This document shows, piece by piece, positions 9,192-19,072 of a DNA stretch of 64,000 nt; position 1 is the stretch's first letter; each line of letters opens with the position of its first letter. The stretch is from NCBI GenBank assembly GCA_021819725.1, contig JAKAQR010000002.1, forward strand, positions 62,001 through 126,000, given 5' to 3'. The position numbers were made by a program, and so were the translations under genes. The DNA is from Actinomycetes bacterium (GTDB lineage: Bacteria; Actinomycetota; Acidimicrobiia; Acidimicrobiales; Acidimicrobiaceae). The notes beneath the pieces are model-generated. The model saw only the letters and a list, made by a program, of their open reading frames with translations, searched no databases and had not been told where the DNA came from.

Positions 9192-11012
9192 GTGCCCAAC
9201 GAGTTACGTAACGTTGCCATCATCGCCCACGTCGACCACGGAAAGACAACCCTTGTCGACAAACTCCTTCGCCAATCTGGAGCGTTCCGAGAGAACCAAG
9301 CCATCGAGGATCGCATTATGGACTCGATGGATCTAGAACGAGAAAAGGGCATCACAATTCTTGCCAAGAATACCTCGGTATTCTTCGAGGACTACAAGAT
9401 CAATCTCGTGGACACGCCAGGACACGCTGACTTCGGCGGCGAAGTGGAGCGAGCGCTCTTCATGGTCGATGGAGTGCTGATGTTGGTGGACGCTGCCGAG
9501 GGCCCACTACCGCAGACCCGTTTCGTCCTCCGCAAGGCCCTTGAGCGGAAGCTCCCTGTCATCGTGGTCATCAACAAGGTTGATCGTCCGGACTCGCGTC
9601 CAAGCGAGGTGTTGGACGAGATCTTGGGGCTCTTTATCGAACTCGGTGCCGATGAGGACCAGATCGAGTTCCCGGTCATCTACGCATCGGCGAAGCAAGG
9701 AGTCGCCGGTCTCGCAGCAGATCAACTAGAGCAGGACTTGACCCCCTTGTTTCGGGCCATCATCGAGACCATTCCCGCTCCCCTTGCCCTACCAGACGCT
9801 CCGTTACAGGCCCAGGTCACCAACCTTGACGCATCTCCATATCTCGGTAGGCTCGCTATCTGCCGCGTCTTTGCCGGTTCGTTGAAGCGCGGAGCTAGTG
9901 TCACGCGCATCCATATCGACGGGACGCAGACGCGGATACGACTGGGTGAGTTGTTCATTACTCATTACCTGGAACGCATCGCCGTTGATGAAGTCACCGC
10001 AGGTGAGCTCGCCATCGTCGCAGGGCTTGAGGACGTCAATATTGGCGAGACAATCGCTGATTCTGAGGCACCCAGTGCACTGCCACCACTCACCATCGAA
10101 GAGCCAGCCATCTCAATGACGATTGGCGTCAACACCTCACCCTTGGCGGGCAAGGAAGGCAAAAAACTCACCGCTCGCTTGATCAGCTCACGACTCGCAC
10201 AGGAGACCATCGGAAATGTCGCGATCAAAGTCGTTCCGACTGAGCGCAACGATACCTTCGAGGTGCAGGGCAGAGGGGAACTCGCACTCGCAGTCCTGAT
10301 CGAGCTCATGCGTCGAGAAGGCTTCGAACTGACTGTTTCAAAACCAAAAGCACTCACCATGCTGGTCGATGGCCACATCTTTGAACCATTCGAGTTGCTT
10401 GAGGTCGACGTACCCGATGAGTACTTTGGCTCACTCACTCAAATCGTCTCGATGCGCCGAGCGACACTCGACTCGATGCACCAAATGGCATCTGGGTGGA
10501 TGCGTGCAAGTTACCTGATTCCGTCCCGAGGGCTCCTCGGTATCCGTAGTGAACTCCTCTCCGCAACCCGGGGCAGCGCAATCATCCATCACACCTTTGA
10601 GAAGTGGGGACCAGTAGTCGGCGAGATAAAGCCAAGAAGCCAGGGAAGTCTGGTATCAGACCGCACTGGCGTAGCAATGACCTACGCCCTTTTGAACCTG
10701 CAAGAACGCGGAGAGCTCTTCGTCTCTCCCCAGGATCAGGTCTATGAGGGTATGGTCATCGGGATCAACGCAAGGCCCGGGGACATGGACGTGAACCCCA
10801 CCAAAGAGAAGAAGCTCACCAACGTCCGTTCCTCGACGGCGGATGAACTCGTTCGCCTCGTCCCACCCATTCCCCTCACGCTCGAATCAGCTCTCGAACT
10901 CATCACCGATGACGAGTGCGTCGAGGTGACACCTACGCAAGTGCGGGTACGAAAGGTCATCCTGGAGGGTGCCGCACGCGCAAAGGCGAGACGACCGGGG
11001 CAATCGTCCTAA
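9192..11012 (+). CDS. typA: ribosome-associated GTPase TypA/BipA
   Basis: A translational GTPase of 606 residues from the preferred start. G1 [10 protein letters not shown]3 [16 protein letters not shown] and G4 [10 protein letters not shown] are intact, followed by a beta-barrel domain, EF-G-like domains III and V, and the BipA-specific C-terminal region (ending in [10 protein letters not shown] and a basic tail). It binds 70S ribosomes and supports growth under stress or cold in other bacteria. The frame is open upstream to 9048, but the GTG at 9192 with AGAGGAG 11 bases before it gives the canonical N-terminus [20 protein letters not shown]. The longer version would overlap the ctaG-like gene by 77 bases. 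Confidence 0.97.
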   Translation: MPNELRNVAIIAHVDHGKTTLVDKLLRQSGAFRENQAIEDRIMDSMDLEREKGITILAKNTSVFFEDYKINLVDTPGHADFGGEVERALFMVDGVLMLVDAAEGPLPQTRFVLRKALERKLPVIVVINKVDRPDSRPSEVLDEILGLFIELGADEDQIEFPVIYASAKQGVAGLAADQLEQDLTPLFRAIIETIPAPLALPDAPLQAQVTNLDASPYLGRLAICRVFAGSLKRGASVTRIHIDGTQTRIRLGELFITHYLERIAVDEVTAGELAIVAGLEDVNIGETIADSEAPSALPPLTIEEPAISMTIGVNTSPLAGKEGKKLTARLISSRLAQETIGNVAIKVVPTERNDTFEVQGRGELALAVLIELMRREGFELTVSKPKALTMLVDGHIFEPFELLEVDVPDEYFGSLTQIVSMRRATLDSMHQMASGWMRASYLIPSRGLLGIRSELLSATRGSAIIHHTFEKWGPVVGEIKPRSQGSLVSDRTGVAMTYALLNLQERGELFVSPQDQVYEGMVIGINARPGDMDVNPTKEKKLTNVRSSTADELVRLVPPIPLTLESALELITDDECVEVTPTQVRVRKVILEGAARAKARRPGQSS

Positions 11013-11090
11013 GCGAACAACCGAGCCAAGACAGTAAGCAATGAGCTACCGACGAAGCCCTAGCGCTCCGATCGAAGGAGGTAATGAGCA

Positions 11091-11345
11091 ATGGCCATCA
11101 TGGTATATGGCGCCGACTGGTGTCCAGATTGCAGGCGTTCGAAGGAACTCCTGTTGCGAACGGGAACGGCCTTCACCTGGATCGATACCGATGCTGATGA
11201 GGATGGCAAAGCACACATCCGCGAACTTCAGGGTGGTGACCCCCACATTCCCACGATCGTCTTCGAGGATGGTAGTTTTCTCGTTGAACCCACCGATCAG
11301 GAACTCGCTGCAAAGCTTGGAGTCATACTCCCTCAGCAAGAGTAG
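11091..11345 (+). CDS. glutaredoxin-like small thiol protein
   Basis: An 84-residue thioredoxin-fold protein with a CPDC active site at residues 11-14 and the cis-proline segment IPTIVFEDGS. It resembles the actinobacterial mycoredoxin/glutaredoxin group, which reduces mixed disulfides with mycothiol, but CPDC differs from the usual CGYC or CPYC. GAAGGAGG lies upstream of the ATG. It follows typA by 78 bases on the same strand and precedes a MaoC-type dehydratase gene. Confidence 0.88.
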   Translation: MAIMVYGADWCPDCRRSKELLLRTGTAFTWIDTDADEDGKAHIRELQGGDPHIPTIVFEDGSFLVEPTDQELAAKLGVILPQQE

Positions 11346-11396
11346 CGACGTCTCCATGGCCAACCCTCGCTTCTCAAGCTGGTTAGACTAAAGCAC

Positions 11397-11852
11397 ATGG
11401 CAACATACTTCTTTGAGGACTACACCATTGGTGACGAAGTTCGCTATGGTCCCATTGCGGTCGACGAAGAAGAGATGATCGCGTTCGCGCGCCAGTGGGA
11501 TCCACAGCCATTTCATATCGATGCACAAGCGGCACACCAGAGCATCTACGGAGGAATCATCGCTAGTGGTTGGTTCACCTGTGTCCTGGCGATGAGAGAG
11601 CTCGTCGCCAACTACCTGTCACCCGAATCAAGCCTCGGTTCGCCAGGTCTTGACAGCCTGCAGTGGCTTGCGCCAGTACGAGCTGGCGATCAACTCTGGC
11701 TCCACTGTGGCGTGGTCGACGTCAGGCCATCGCGTACCAAGTCTGATCGAGGCATTATCAAGACCAAAATCGAGATGAGTCAGGAAGGCGAGTCACCGGT
11801 TCTCTCGATGATAGCGACCAACTTCGTACTACGACGCGGCCATTCACGATAA
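11397..11852 (+). CDS. MaoC-like hotdog-fold dehydratase
   Basis: A 151-residue single-hotdog protein with the hydratase 2 signature QWDPQPFHIDAQAA, whose Asp and His are the catalytic pair in (R)-specific enoyl-CoA hydratases. Members act on acyl-CoA in fatty-acid or polyketide metabolism. The ATG lies close after the glutaredoxin gene, and an ETF fusion follows after 64 bases, so the three may be co-transcribed. The acyl-chain preference cannot be read. Confidence 0.87.
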   Translation: MATYFFEDYTIGDEVRYGPIAVDEEEMIAFARQWDPQPFHIDAQAAHQSIYGGIIASGWFTCVLAMRELVANYLSPESSLGSPGLDSLQWLAPVRAGDQLWLHCGVVDVRPSRTKSDRGIIKTKIEMSQEGESPVLSMIATNFVLRRGHSR

Positions 11853-11916
11853 CTTCACCACCATCGACTGACAAGACGTTGAGCACATTACATCCCAGCG
11901 GGAAGGAGCTGTACCG

Positions 11917-13698
11917 ATGAATGGACTGCGTATCCTCGTTGCGATCAAGCAGGTGACCCAGGCAGATTTTGCCGACTTTGATGCCTCAGGCAGGATGGTC
12001 CGACCCCCCGAAGATCAGGGATTGAATCCTTTTTGTCGGCGGGCTATCGCGACTGGAGTGACACTTGCCAACCAACACGGAGGTACCTGCTCGGTAGTCA
12101 GCATGGGGCCACCATCGGCGACTCAGATTCTGCAAGAGGCACTTGCCGTCGGGGCACACCACGCATATCTTCTCAGTGACCCACGTTTTGCCGGTTCTGA
12201 CGCGCTAGCGACAGCGGAGGTACTTGCCCGATTCATTCAAACACGGTCACATCCCTGGGACCTCATTCTGACGGGCCGTTTTGCGATCGACGCAAACACC
12301 GGTCTCGTAGGAGTTCAATTGGCCGAGTTCCTCGGCCTGCCCTATGCAGGAGCCGCCAAGCAGCTCGATCTCGACGACAACTCCCTATTACTGAACACCG
12401 AACTCGATGATGGCGTCCGGTCGATACGCGTCGCCCTCCCTGCCGTGGTCGCCGTTGCCGAACGCATCTGTGTACCAGCCAAGGCGTCCCCCGACGCAAT
12501 CGAAGCAGTCGCCGTTACGACCATCCAACGGCTCGATGCCGACGACCTGGGATTCACCCACGGAAGCCCCAGCTCACGCACACGAGTGAATCATATCCGG
12601 CATGCATCCCTGCAGCGATTGAATATCGTCATCGATGGGGCAACCGAACTCGATAAGGCACTCGCGTTGCTCAGTGACCGACTCCTTACGACCGATCAAG
12701 CGCCGACTTCCCAACCAGTTACAACGTTTTCGCTCGCACGCGTGGCCTACCTCTGTGACCCAGATCAGCCAGCACTCAATGAACAGCTGGTCACCTACCT
12801 GCTCAATGGTTGCGCATCAAACGACGCTCAACTCACTGTTCTCGCATTCCCCACCACTGCTCAGACGACACCACGCGCGTTCCTCGGTGCTCATCACCTC
12901 GTTTGCCTCAACGGGAGCCGACTGGAGGACGACCTCGCACCAGTCATCGCTGAGTGGCTGCAAAACCACCCACAACAACTGGTTGTGGCACCGGCGACCT
13001 CCTATGGCCGAGAACTCGGTGGCCGCCTTGGTGTGACCCTGGATGCCGGCGTCCTCACCGATCTCGACCGATTGACGATCACCGAACCTCCCACCATTAC
13101 CGGCTGGAAATCTGTTGGGTCAGTGGCCTCTGTCGCCGAGGTCTCTACGACCACTGCGATAGGCATCGCACTGTTGCGCCCTCGAGGTGCACCTCCCATC
13201 GATGGGCTTGTTCCTACTGAACCCACGCGATCCGTTCTCACGGTCCCCGAACGAGGCCGTGTCTCTCTCGCTGGCACTCCCGAAACCCAGGACGTCGCTC
13301 AATTCGCGAATGCACCGCTCGTCTTGGCCGTTGGCGCGGGCGTCACGAGCGATGCACTCACCGACATTTACCAACTGGCAGCCACCATCGACGCAGAGGT
13401 GGGCTGTACGAGAAAGATTGCCGACCTCGGACTGCTGCCACGCTCACGCCAGATCGGCATCACTGGACGCTCCATCTCACCCCGGCTCTACATCGGAGTG
13501 GGAACGCGTGGAAGCCACAACCATCTGAGTGGCGTGAGTGGGGCCGGGACAACGGTGAACCTCACACAGTCACCTCCTCTCGGTGACCCAGGAGTGGATC
13601 TCACCATCGTCGGGGACTGGCACCAAACGCTTCCCCCAATCATTGCCCAGCTGCGGTTCTTATTAGAACGCTCAACACCAACTCCCCCTCGTAGATGA
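11917..13698 (+). CDS. single-chain electron transfer flavoprotein (EtfB-EtfA fusion)
   Basis: A 593-residue protein in which an ETF beta-like half (about 1-260; opening RILVAIKQV, later GRFAIDANTGLVGVQLAEFL) is joined to an ETF alpha-like half (about 268-593). ETFs normally carry electrons from acyl-CoA dehydrogenases to the quinone pool as an alpha-beta heterodimer. The FAD region at residues 498-543 retains DLGLLPRSRQIGITGRSISPRLYIGVG, but the usual GISGAIQH segment reads GTRGSHNH and the following Asn-Asp pair is altered. A GTG or ATG choice is not an issue: the ATG has GGAAGGAGC upstream. The gene ends in a hairpin that includes its own stop codon. Several acyl-CoA dehydrogenases are encoded elsewhere in the window. 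Confidence 0.88.
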   Translation: MNGLRILVAIKQVTQADFADFDASGRMVRPPEDQGLNPFCRRAIATGVTLANQHGGTCSVVSMGPPSATQILQEALAVGAHHAYLLSDPRFAGSDALATAEVLARFIQTRSHPWDLILTGRFAIDANTGLVGVQLAEFLGLPYAGAAKQLDLDDNSLLLNTELDDGVRSIRVALPAVVAVAERICVPAKASPDAIEAVAVTTIQRLDADDLGFTHGSPSSRTRVNHIRHASLQRLNIVIDGATELDKALALLSDRLLTTDQAPTSQPVTTFSLARVAYLCDPDQPALNEQLVTYLLNGCASNDAQLTVLAFPTTAQTTPRAFLGAHHLVCLNGSRLEDDLAPVIAEWLQNHPQQLVVAPATSYGRELGGRLGVTLDAGVLTDLDRLTITEPPTITGWKSVGSVASVAEVSTTTAIGIALLRPRGAPPIDGLVPTEPTRSVLTVPERGRVSLAGTPETQDVAQFANAPLVLAVGAGVTSDALTDIYQLAATIDAEVGCTRKIADLGLLPRSRQIGITGRSISPRLYIGVGTRGSHNHLSGVSGAGTTVNLTQSPPLGDPGVDLTIVGDWHQTLPPIIAQLRFLLERSTPTPPRR

Positions 13699-13712
13699 GG
13701 GGGAGTTGGTGT
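13675..13712. terminator. bidirectional hairpin terminator between convergent genes
   Basis: Perfect 16-base arms ACACCAACTCCCCCTC (13675-13690) and GAGGGGGAGTTGGTGT (13697-13712) around a 6-base loop. The ETF fusion's TGA stop (13696-13698) lies inside the hairpin. The convergent DoxX gene ends 19 bases away. There is no long T-run on either side, but stem strength and position fit a shared terminator. Confidence 0.75.
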
Positions 13713-13730
13713 GTGCCTTGGGGATGTGGA

Positions 13731-14357
13731 TTAAGGTTTGCGGGTCTCGGCTGGTTGGGTCTCAGTTGGAAGAGGACGCTGGTGCTGCCATGGGGTTCCC
13801 ATCCGTGGAAGCAGGTAACGGTCAAGTCCTAACCACCCAGCGTTCCTCCAGGCCAGTACGATACCGATCCCAAGGATGATAAAGACGGGGTTCGTTGAGA
13901 CGGCACCGGAAAAGACATAGGTGAAGTTGAGGGCAAGGCCAAAGAAGGCAGCGATTGCACTAAAGGCCCCAAGGACTAAGGCGATCCCAATCACCAACTC
14001 TGCGATCGCATCCACACGGGCTACCAACAGATAGTGTGGGAGCACCCCATGGCGTAGTATCGCGACCCACCAGCCATAGGAGACCTGTGCATGGGGTCCC
14101 TTGGACTCAGCGATGGCACCAAGGGTAAAGCCCTTGACACCAAGGCCACTCCTCCAGAACGCCGCTGACTCTGCCCCCCAGAGTTTGGAGGCACCTGCGT
14201 TAATCCACTCATAGCCCAACCAGAGCCGTACGATCAGCCAGATCCATGAGGCGGCCTTGCTGGCAAAGAGCCAGCGAGCCGCTCGTGGCTCCTCGATATT
14301 GGTGACATCGACCGTCTTGGTCGGTGTCGTTGTCTGATGGTGCATGAACTTGGTCAT
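13731..14357 (-). CDS. DoxX/DoxD-family membrane protein
   Basis: About 208 residues with four membrane helices and the family features LWLGYEWINAGASKLWG, GPHAQVSYGWWVAIL and FSGAVSTNPVFI. In the archaeon Acidianus, DoxD with DoxA forms thiosulfate:quinone oxidoreductase, and many bacterial DoxX proteins are uncharacterised. The ATG at 14357 is chosen because GAAGGGAG precedes it. The open frame extends upstream to 14444 without a better site. No DoxA partner is next to it, so a thiosulfate role is only a possibility. Confidence 0.8.
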   Translation of the reverse strand: MTKFMHHQTTTPTKTVDVTNIEEPRAARWLFASKAASWIWLIVRLWLGYEWINAGASKLWGAESAAFWRSGLGVKGFTLGAIAESKGPHAQVSYGWWVAILRHGVLPHYLLVARVDAIAELVIGIALVLGAFSAIAAFFGLALNFTYVFSGAVSTNPVFIILGIGIVLAWRNAGWLGLDRYLLPRMGTPWQHQRPLPTETQPAETRKP

Positions 14358-14482
14358 CAGAACTCCCTTCAATCCCCAGCCCACCCGGGCTTCACCTAAT
14401 CGTTTTAGGGATGAAACCAGACAACGCCCAGTGGCCTTGGACACCGAAGGGGTGGGACTTGTGGCACTGAGGGGGGGGACCC

Positions 14483-15391
14483 TCAGCCTGAGATGATCAT
14501 GGTTCCCTTCTCACCAGCGAGAAGGGCATCAGCATCCTCGAGCGAGCCGACAACGGCCCTACGGCCAGTGTGTCGCACAAACTCCTCGGCGGCACGGACT
14601 TTTGGGCCCATCGATCCAGCCGCGAAGTCCAACCCCGCAAGCTCGGTAAGTGATAGCTTGCGATAGGCGGTGGCATGTTCCGTTCCATAGTCACGATAAA
14701 TCGCATTGACGTCGGTAAGGATCATCAAAACATCCGCTTCCAACGCGATGGCCAGCTTTGCACTGGTGAGATCCTTGTCGATGACCGCCTCAACTCCAAG
14801 CAATCCTCCCTGGGGTCCCTCCATGACAGGGATCCCGCCCCCACCGGCGCAGATGACGGTGAGGCCCATCGATAGCAAGCCCTCGATCACCGACAGCTCG
14901 ACGATGCGCAGCGGATAGGGAGAGGGGACCACCCGTCGCCAAGCATCACCGTCACGTTTGACCACCCACCCAAATTCTGCGGCCAGCCTTCTCGCCTCCT
15001 CAGCCTCATAGGTCTTACCCACAAACTTGGTGGGGTCGGTAAAGGCCGCATCGTTCGGATCGACGACCACCCTGGTGATCAAGGTGCAGGCACGTGAGGT
15101 TGCGGAGATGCTGTCAAGGTCGTTACTAATCCAATAGCCGATCATCCCCTGGGTCTGCGCACCAAGAACGTCGAGTGGGTAGGGAGAGCTGAGCGAGGAA
15201 TCCTCCTGACTCTCAAGCGCCAATAACCCCACCTGTGGGCCATTGCCGTGGGTAATAACGAGCTGGTTACCGGCACGCAATCTTCCAAGCGAGACGGTCG
15301 CCTCCTCAACGTGGTGCGACTGCGTGGTCGCATCAGGTCGCTCGCCCCGCCGGAGCAACGCATTGCCTCCTAGCGCTACCACCACCCGCAT
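14483..15391 (-). CDS. arcC: carbamate kinase
   Basis: A 302-residue amino-acid-kinase-fold enzyme making ATP from carbamoyl phosphate and ADP, releasing CO2 and ammonia. The N-terminus VVVALGGNALLRRGE, the loop ITHGNGPQVG, CAGGGGIPV and the C-terminal GSMGPKVRAAEEFV are canonical. It is the last gene of the deiminase operon. The arcB TGA and this ATG overlap by one base (TGATG), so the ATG at 15391 is preferred to an adjacent TTG at 15394. Length matches the family. Confidence 0.96.
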   Translation of the reverse strand: MRVVVALGGNALLRRGERPDATTQSHHVEEATVSLGRLRAGNQLVITHGNGPQVGLLALESQEDSSLSSPYPLDVLGAQTQGMIGYWISNDLDSISATSRACTLITRVVVDPNDAAFTDPTKFVGKTYEAEEARRLAAEFGWVVKRDGDAWRRVVPSPYPLRIVELSVIEGLLSMGLTVICAGGGGIPVMEGPQGGLLGVEAVIDKDLTSAKLAIALEADVLMILTDVNAIYRDYGTEHATAYRKLSLTELAGLDFAAGSMGPKVRAAEEFVRHTGRRAVVGSLEDADALLAGEKGTMIISG

Positions 15392-16389
15392 CAATGACCA
15401 CGCAGCGAAGCCAGCATCAACGCCTTAATGGTATGGAGCCGATTCTCGGCCTGATCAAAAACGATTGAAGCCTGAGAGGAGAAGACCTCGTTGGTCACCT
15501 CCACCCCATCGGTACCCATGAGCTTGGACAGGCGGGCTCCTGTCGCCGAATGCTGGTCATGCAACGAAGGCAGACAATGCATAAACTTGACCTCTGGGTT
15601 ATGGGTCGCGCGCATCATGGCTTCGTTCACTTGATACTCCCGGAGCAGGTCAATGCGTTCTTTCCATGCCTCCTCAGGTTCACCCATGGATAACCAGACA
15701 TCGGTGTAGAGAAAGTCAGTCCCGTGCAGTCCCCACTCGATATTTTCGGTCATGACCAGTCGAGCACCGGAGTTCTCGGCCAGCTGCTTGGCGAGGAGCA
15801 CAGAGGTGTCCTCAAGTGTGAGCTCCTTTGGGCTCACGATCCTGATCTCGAAGCCCAACAGCGCACCAGTCACCAGCAACGAGCGTGCAGTGTTGTTGCG
15901 CCCATCGCCAACGTAGGTCAACACAACACGCCCGAACTCTTTGCTGGTATGTTCCGTCATGGTCAGCACATCTGCGAGCATCTGCGTGGGATGCCACATG
16001 TCAGTCAGGCCATTCCAGACCGGCACGTCGGCCGCTTGATCTAACCCCTCAACGCTCTCTTGGGTGAAGCCTCGAAACTCGATTCCATCGTACATCCGGC
16101 TGAGGACCTTTCCTGTGTCCGCTGGCGACTCTTCGACTCCGAGATGACTCTCGCCGGGACCGATGTAGACAGGATGCGCACCCTGGTCAAGGGCAGCGAC
16201 CTCGAATGCCGATCGCGTTCGGGTAGAGGGTTTCTCGAAGATCAGAGCGATCTTTTTGCCGACAAGCTCTGGTACCTCGACACCGTTTTGCTTCGCGTGC
16301 TTCAAGGTGGTGGCCAACTTAACGAGGTAGAAAAACTCGTTCGCCTTCAGATCATCGACCTTGATCAAACTACGACCATATAAATTCAT
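15391..16389 (-). CDS. arcB: catabolic ornithine carbamoyltransferase
   Basis: A 332-residue enzyme that splits citrulline with phosphate into ornithine and carbamoyl phosphate when run in the deiminase pathway. The carbamoyl-phosphate motif STRTR is at residues 55-59, with HPTQMLADVLTM near 130 and the ornithine-side FMHCLPSLHD near 270. The long form and its place between arcA and arcC favour the catabolic role over arginine synthesis. It starts 11 bases after arcA and overlaps arcC by a base. Confidence 0.96.
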   Translation of the reverse strand: MNLYGRSLIKVDDLKANEFFYLVKLATTLKHAKQNGVEVPELVGKKIALIFEKPSTRTRSAFEVAALDQGAHPVYIGPGESHLGVEESPADTGKVLSRMYDGIEFRGFTQESVEGLDQAADVPVWNGLTDMWHPTQMLADVLTMTEHTSKEFGRVVLTYVGDGRNNTARSLLVTGALLGFEIRIVSPKELTLEDTSVLLAKQLAENSGARLVMTENIEWGLHGTDFLYTDVWLSMGEPEEAWKERIDLLREYQVNEAMMRATHNPEVKFMHCLPSLHDQHSATGARLSKLMGTDGVEVTNEVFSSQASIVFDQAENRLHTIKALMLASLRGH

Positions 16390-16400
16390 CTTGGACTCCC

Positions 16401-17642
16401 TTAACTCTCTACCGCATCACGCTCAACAGGACAAGCCATGCAACGCGGACCGCCGCGCCCTCTTCCAAGCTCGCTCCCAGCGATCGTGATCACCTCAATC
16501 CCACTCCTACGCAACATGGTATTTGTGGCGACGTTTCGCTCATAGCCCATGACCACACCCGGCGCCACTGCCAGGTAGTTGTTCCCATCATCCCACTGTT
16601 CACGCTCTGCCGCTCGGACATCCTCATCGCTTCTCAAGATACGGAGACGATCAACCTCTAGCAACTCTGCCAACGTCACCCAAAGATCACGGTTCTCGCG
16701 AATGACTGGCATAGTGTTATCGTCAGCTGAGATCGTCCAACTCCGCAGGTGATGGTCGAGATACGGGTAGACAACAAAGCAATCACGATCAACCATAGTC
16801 ATTAAGGTGTCGAGATGCATCGTTGCGTGCGACTTCGGAATCTGCACGGCGACAATATGCTCCGCCTGACCAGTCGCGAGCAGCCGTGTTGCAAGCTGTT
16901 CAACGGCCATCGGAGTCGTTCGCTCTCCCATGCCCACTAGCACCGACCCATGCCCGATCACATGGATATCCCCACCCTCTAACGAGGCGGGCTGATGGTC
17001 GCGATCATCGTCGCCGAGGTAGGTGATAAACGTACTCCCCGCGAACACCGGATGATAGGCATAGACGGCTCGGGTATTGATCGTCTCGCGACGGCGCGCC
17101 TCCTTCGCCATCGGGTGGATCGAGACTCCTCCATAGATCCACGCTGAGTTATCGCGCTGAAAGAGATGATTTGGCAGAGGCGGAAGTACAAAATCATCGC
17201 TGCTGAGAGCGCTCAAAACGATACTATGCCGGCGAACTCGCCCAAGATCACTTTTGAGAATACCGCCGATGACCGTGGCCGCTAGCTCCTCCGAGTTCAG
17301 TTCCTCGAGAAAGTCGCGGACCACCTCGACGAGCACTGATCCGAACCGATCCTCAGTGCAGATGTGATCGAGCATAAATGCCCGTCCCTCATCAACCTCA
17401 AGTGCCCCGGCAAGAAGATCGTGAAAGTAGAGAACGTTGATTCCCCGATCGCGGAAGGACTCAGCAAAAGCGTCATGCTCTTCCTTCGCCTTCTTCAGCC
17501 AGATCACATCATCAAAGAGCAGTTCATTGATGTTCTCAGGGCTCAAACGAGCTAGCTCGAGACCAGGGCGGTGAAGAATCACGCTCTGCAGCGTGCCCAC
17601 CTCTGAGCCAACGTAAGGACGAAAATCCCTCTCCTCTTTCAT
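16401..17642 (-). CDS. arcA: arginine deiminase
   Basis: A 413-residue enzyme that hydrolyses arginine to citrulline and ammonia in the cytoplasm. The first domain has [18 protein letters not shown], the centre has GGDIHVIG and [16 protein letters not shown], and the C-terminus has the nucleophile Cys401 in [10 protein letters not shown]. All guanidinium-modifying catalytic groups appear present. Its ATG overlaps the arcD stop by four bases (ATGA), so the two are translationally coupled. In many bacteria this pathway gives ATP without respiration and neutralises acid. Confidence 0.97.
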   Translation of the reverse strand: MKEERDFRPYVGSEVGTLQSVILHRPGLELARLSPENINELLFDDVIWLKKAKEEHDAFAESFRDRGINVLYFHDLLAGALEVDEGRAFMLDHICTEDRFGSVLVEVVRDFLEELNSEELAATVIGGILKSDLGRVRRHSIVLSALSSDDFVLPPLPNHLFQRDNSAWIYGGVSIHPMAKEARRRETINTRAVYAYHPVFAGSTFITYLGDDDRDHQPASLEGGDIHVIGHGSVLVGMGERTTPMAVEQLATRLLATGQAEHIVAVQIPKSHATMHLDTLMTMVDRDCFVVYPYLDHHLRSWTISADDNTMPVIRENRDLWVTLAELLEVDRLRILRSDEDVRAAEREQWDDGNNYLAVAPGVVMGYERNVATNTMLRRSGIEVITIAGSELGRGRGGPRCMACPVERDAVES

Positions 17643-19072
17643 GCCCTCGCCTCCTCCTCACTTCCTTCAGTCATCACGAGATCATCGGTAGCCCCATCCA
17701 CGACATGGCCACGCTTGCCAACGTTCTTGAGCAATCCAAAGAGAGGAACTCCGACAAGTATCAATACCATCGCCTGATATACCGCTGAGTAACCTGAGGC
17801 AAAGGTAACCCACATGGAGAAGAGAAACCCGACGATACCGAGTGTCGCATCCCTCCACAACTGCATTTTCTGCAGTGGGCGTCGGCTACGGATCAGGAAA
17901 TACAACTGCGCCGACGCCGAGAACAGATAGGGGATAGCAACGAGCACCACGCTCAAGTTCACCAAGTAGACAAAGACCGTCAGACCGGATGAGTTGAGAT
18001 ATCGCCACACCAGAAGAATGCTCGGAAGAAACGCCGCGAACAGCACACCGATGCGCGCAGTGTGCTGTGCATCAACTTTTTTGAAGATCGGGAAGAACAG
18101 ATCATCCTTGGCCATCGCATAGGAGACCTCAGCGGTGACCAGTGTCCAAGTGACAAGAGCCCCAAACCCTGAGACCACTGCCGTCGCCGCAACCGCCTTG
18201 CCAACCCACGCCGCATGCCCGAACATTGTTTGGAAGGCGGTGACGAAGGGGGCTCCATCCTTGACAAGTTGCCCATGAGGCACCAATCCCATCACCACCG
18301 CACTCACAAGAAGATAGACGATCGCGCTCGCCGCCGTCCCAAGAATCGATGCCCTCCCCACATTTCTCTCTGGATTACGGACCCGACGAGCAGTGATTGC
18401 GGCGGTCTCGATACCGATGAAGGAGAAGAGTGCTACACCACTCGCAATGCCGATAGCAGAATAGAGGCTCCCACCTGAGGCGTTGAATCGACCAAAGTAA
18501 CTACCGTGAATGAAGAACCAGCCAATCACCCCGACGAAGAGTAGCGGTATGAAACGCAAAACAACGGTAATATTCTGAACCCAAGCCATCGAACGGATGC
18601 CGGCAATATTGATCGCCGCTGGAATCCAAAGACCGAGCAATGCGATCACGATGTTATCCCACCGGGTCGGATGCGTCATACCAAGGAGAGCCTCGACATA
18701 GAGGACCCAGGATGCAATAATGGCAGCATTGCCGGCCCACGCTTGAATCCAGTAGGCCCAACCAATAATATAACCCGCGAAATCACCGAAGGCGAAGCGC
18801 GAATAGGCGTAGAGACCACCATCCGAGCTCGGTACTTTACGTGTTAATTGACCGAAAAGTGTCGCCAAGACCATTGCCCCAACGGCAATCGCCGCTAACA
18901 CAAGAATCGAACTCGTCCCCGCTCCTGCCATGACCGCTGGCATAGTGAATACACCAGCGCCGACGATAGAACCAACAACCACTCCAGTGCTCGAGGTCAG
19001 ACCCATACCCCGCGGATGAACTCCACCGCCTCCTATCGCCGGATCAATAGGCTTGTCGATCACTTTGGCCAT
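17639..19072 (-). CDS. arcD: arginine/ornithine antiporter, APC superfamily
   Basis: A 477-residue membrane carrier with about 12 helices. The first helix has the APC signature [20 protein letters not shown], and a later segment [30 protein letters not shown] carries the substrate-gating and cytoplasmic-loop motifs of basic amino-acid antiporters. Heading the arcDABC operon, it most likely swaps external arginine for internal ornithine. Related carriers swap arginine for agmatine or lysine for cadaverine, and sequence alone does not exclude these. AGGAGGAG precedes the ATG. The 900-base upstream gap should hold the operon promoter. Confidence 0.9.
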   Translation of the reverse strand: MAKVIDKPIDPAIGGGGVHPRGMGLTSSTGVVVGSIVGAGVFTMPAVMAGAGTSSILVLAAIAVGAMVLATLFGQLTRKVPSSDGGLYAYSRFAFGDFAGYIIGWAYWIQAWAGNAAIIASWVLYVEALLGMTHPTRWDNIVIALLGLWIPAAINIAGIRSMAWVQNITVVLRFIPLLFVGVIGWFFIHGSYFGRFNASGGSLYSAIGIASGVALFSFIGIETAAITARRVRNPERNVGRASILGTAASAIVYLLVSAVVMGLVPHGQLVKDGAPFVTAFQTMFGHAAWVGKAVAATAVVSGFGALVTWTLVTAEVSYAMAKDDLFFPIFKKVDAQHTARIGVLFAAFLPSILLVWRYLNSSGLTVFVYLVNLSVVLVAIPYLFSASAQLYFLIRSRRPLQKMQLWRDATLGIVGFLFSMWVTFASGYSAVYQAMVLILVGVPLFGLLKNVGKRGHVVDGATDDLVMTEGSEEEARA

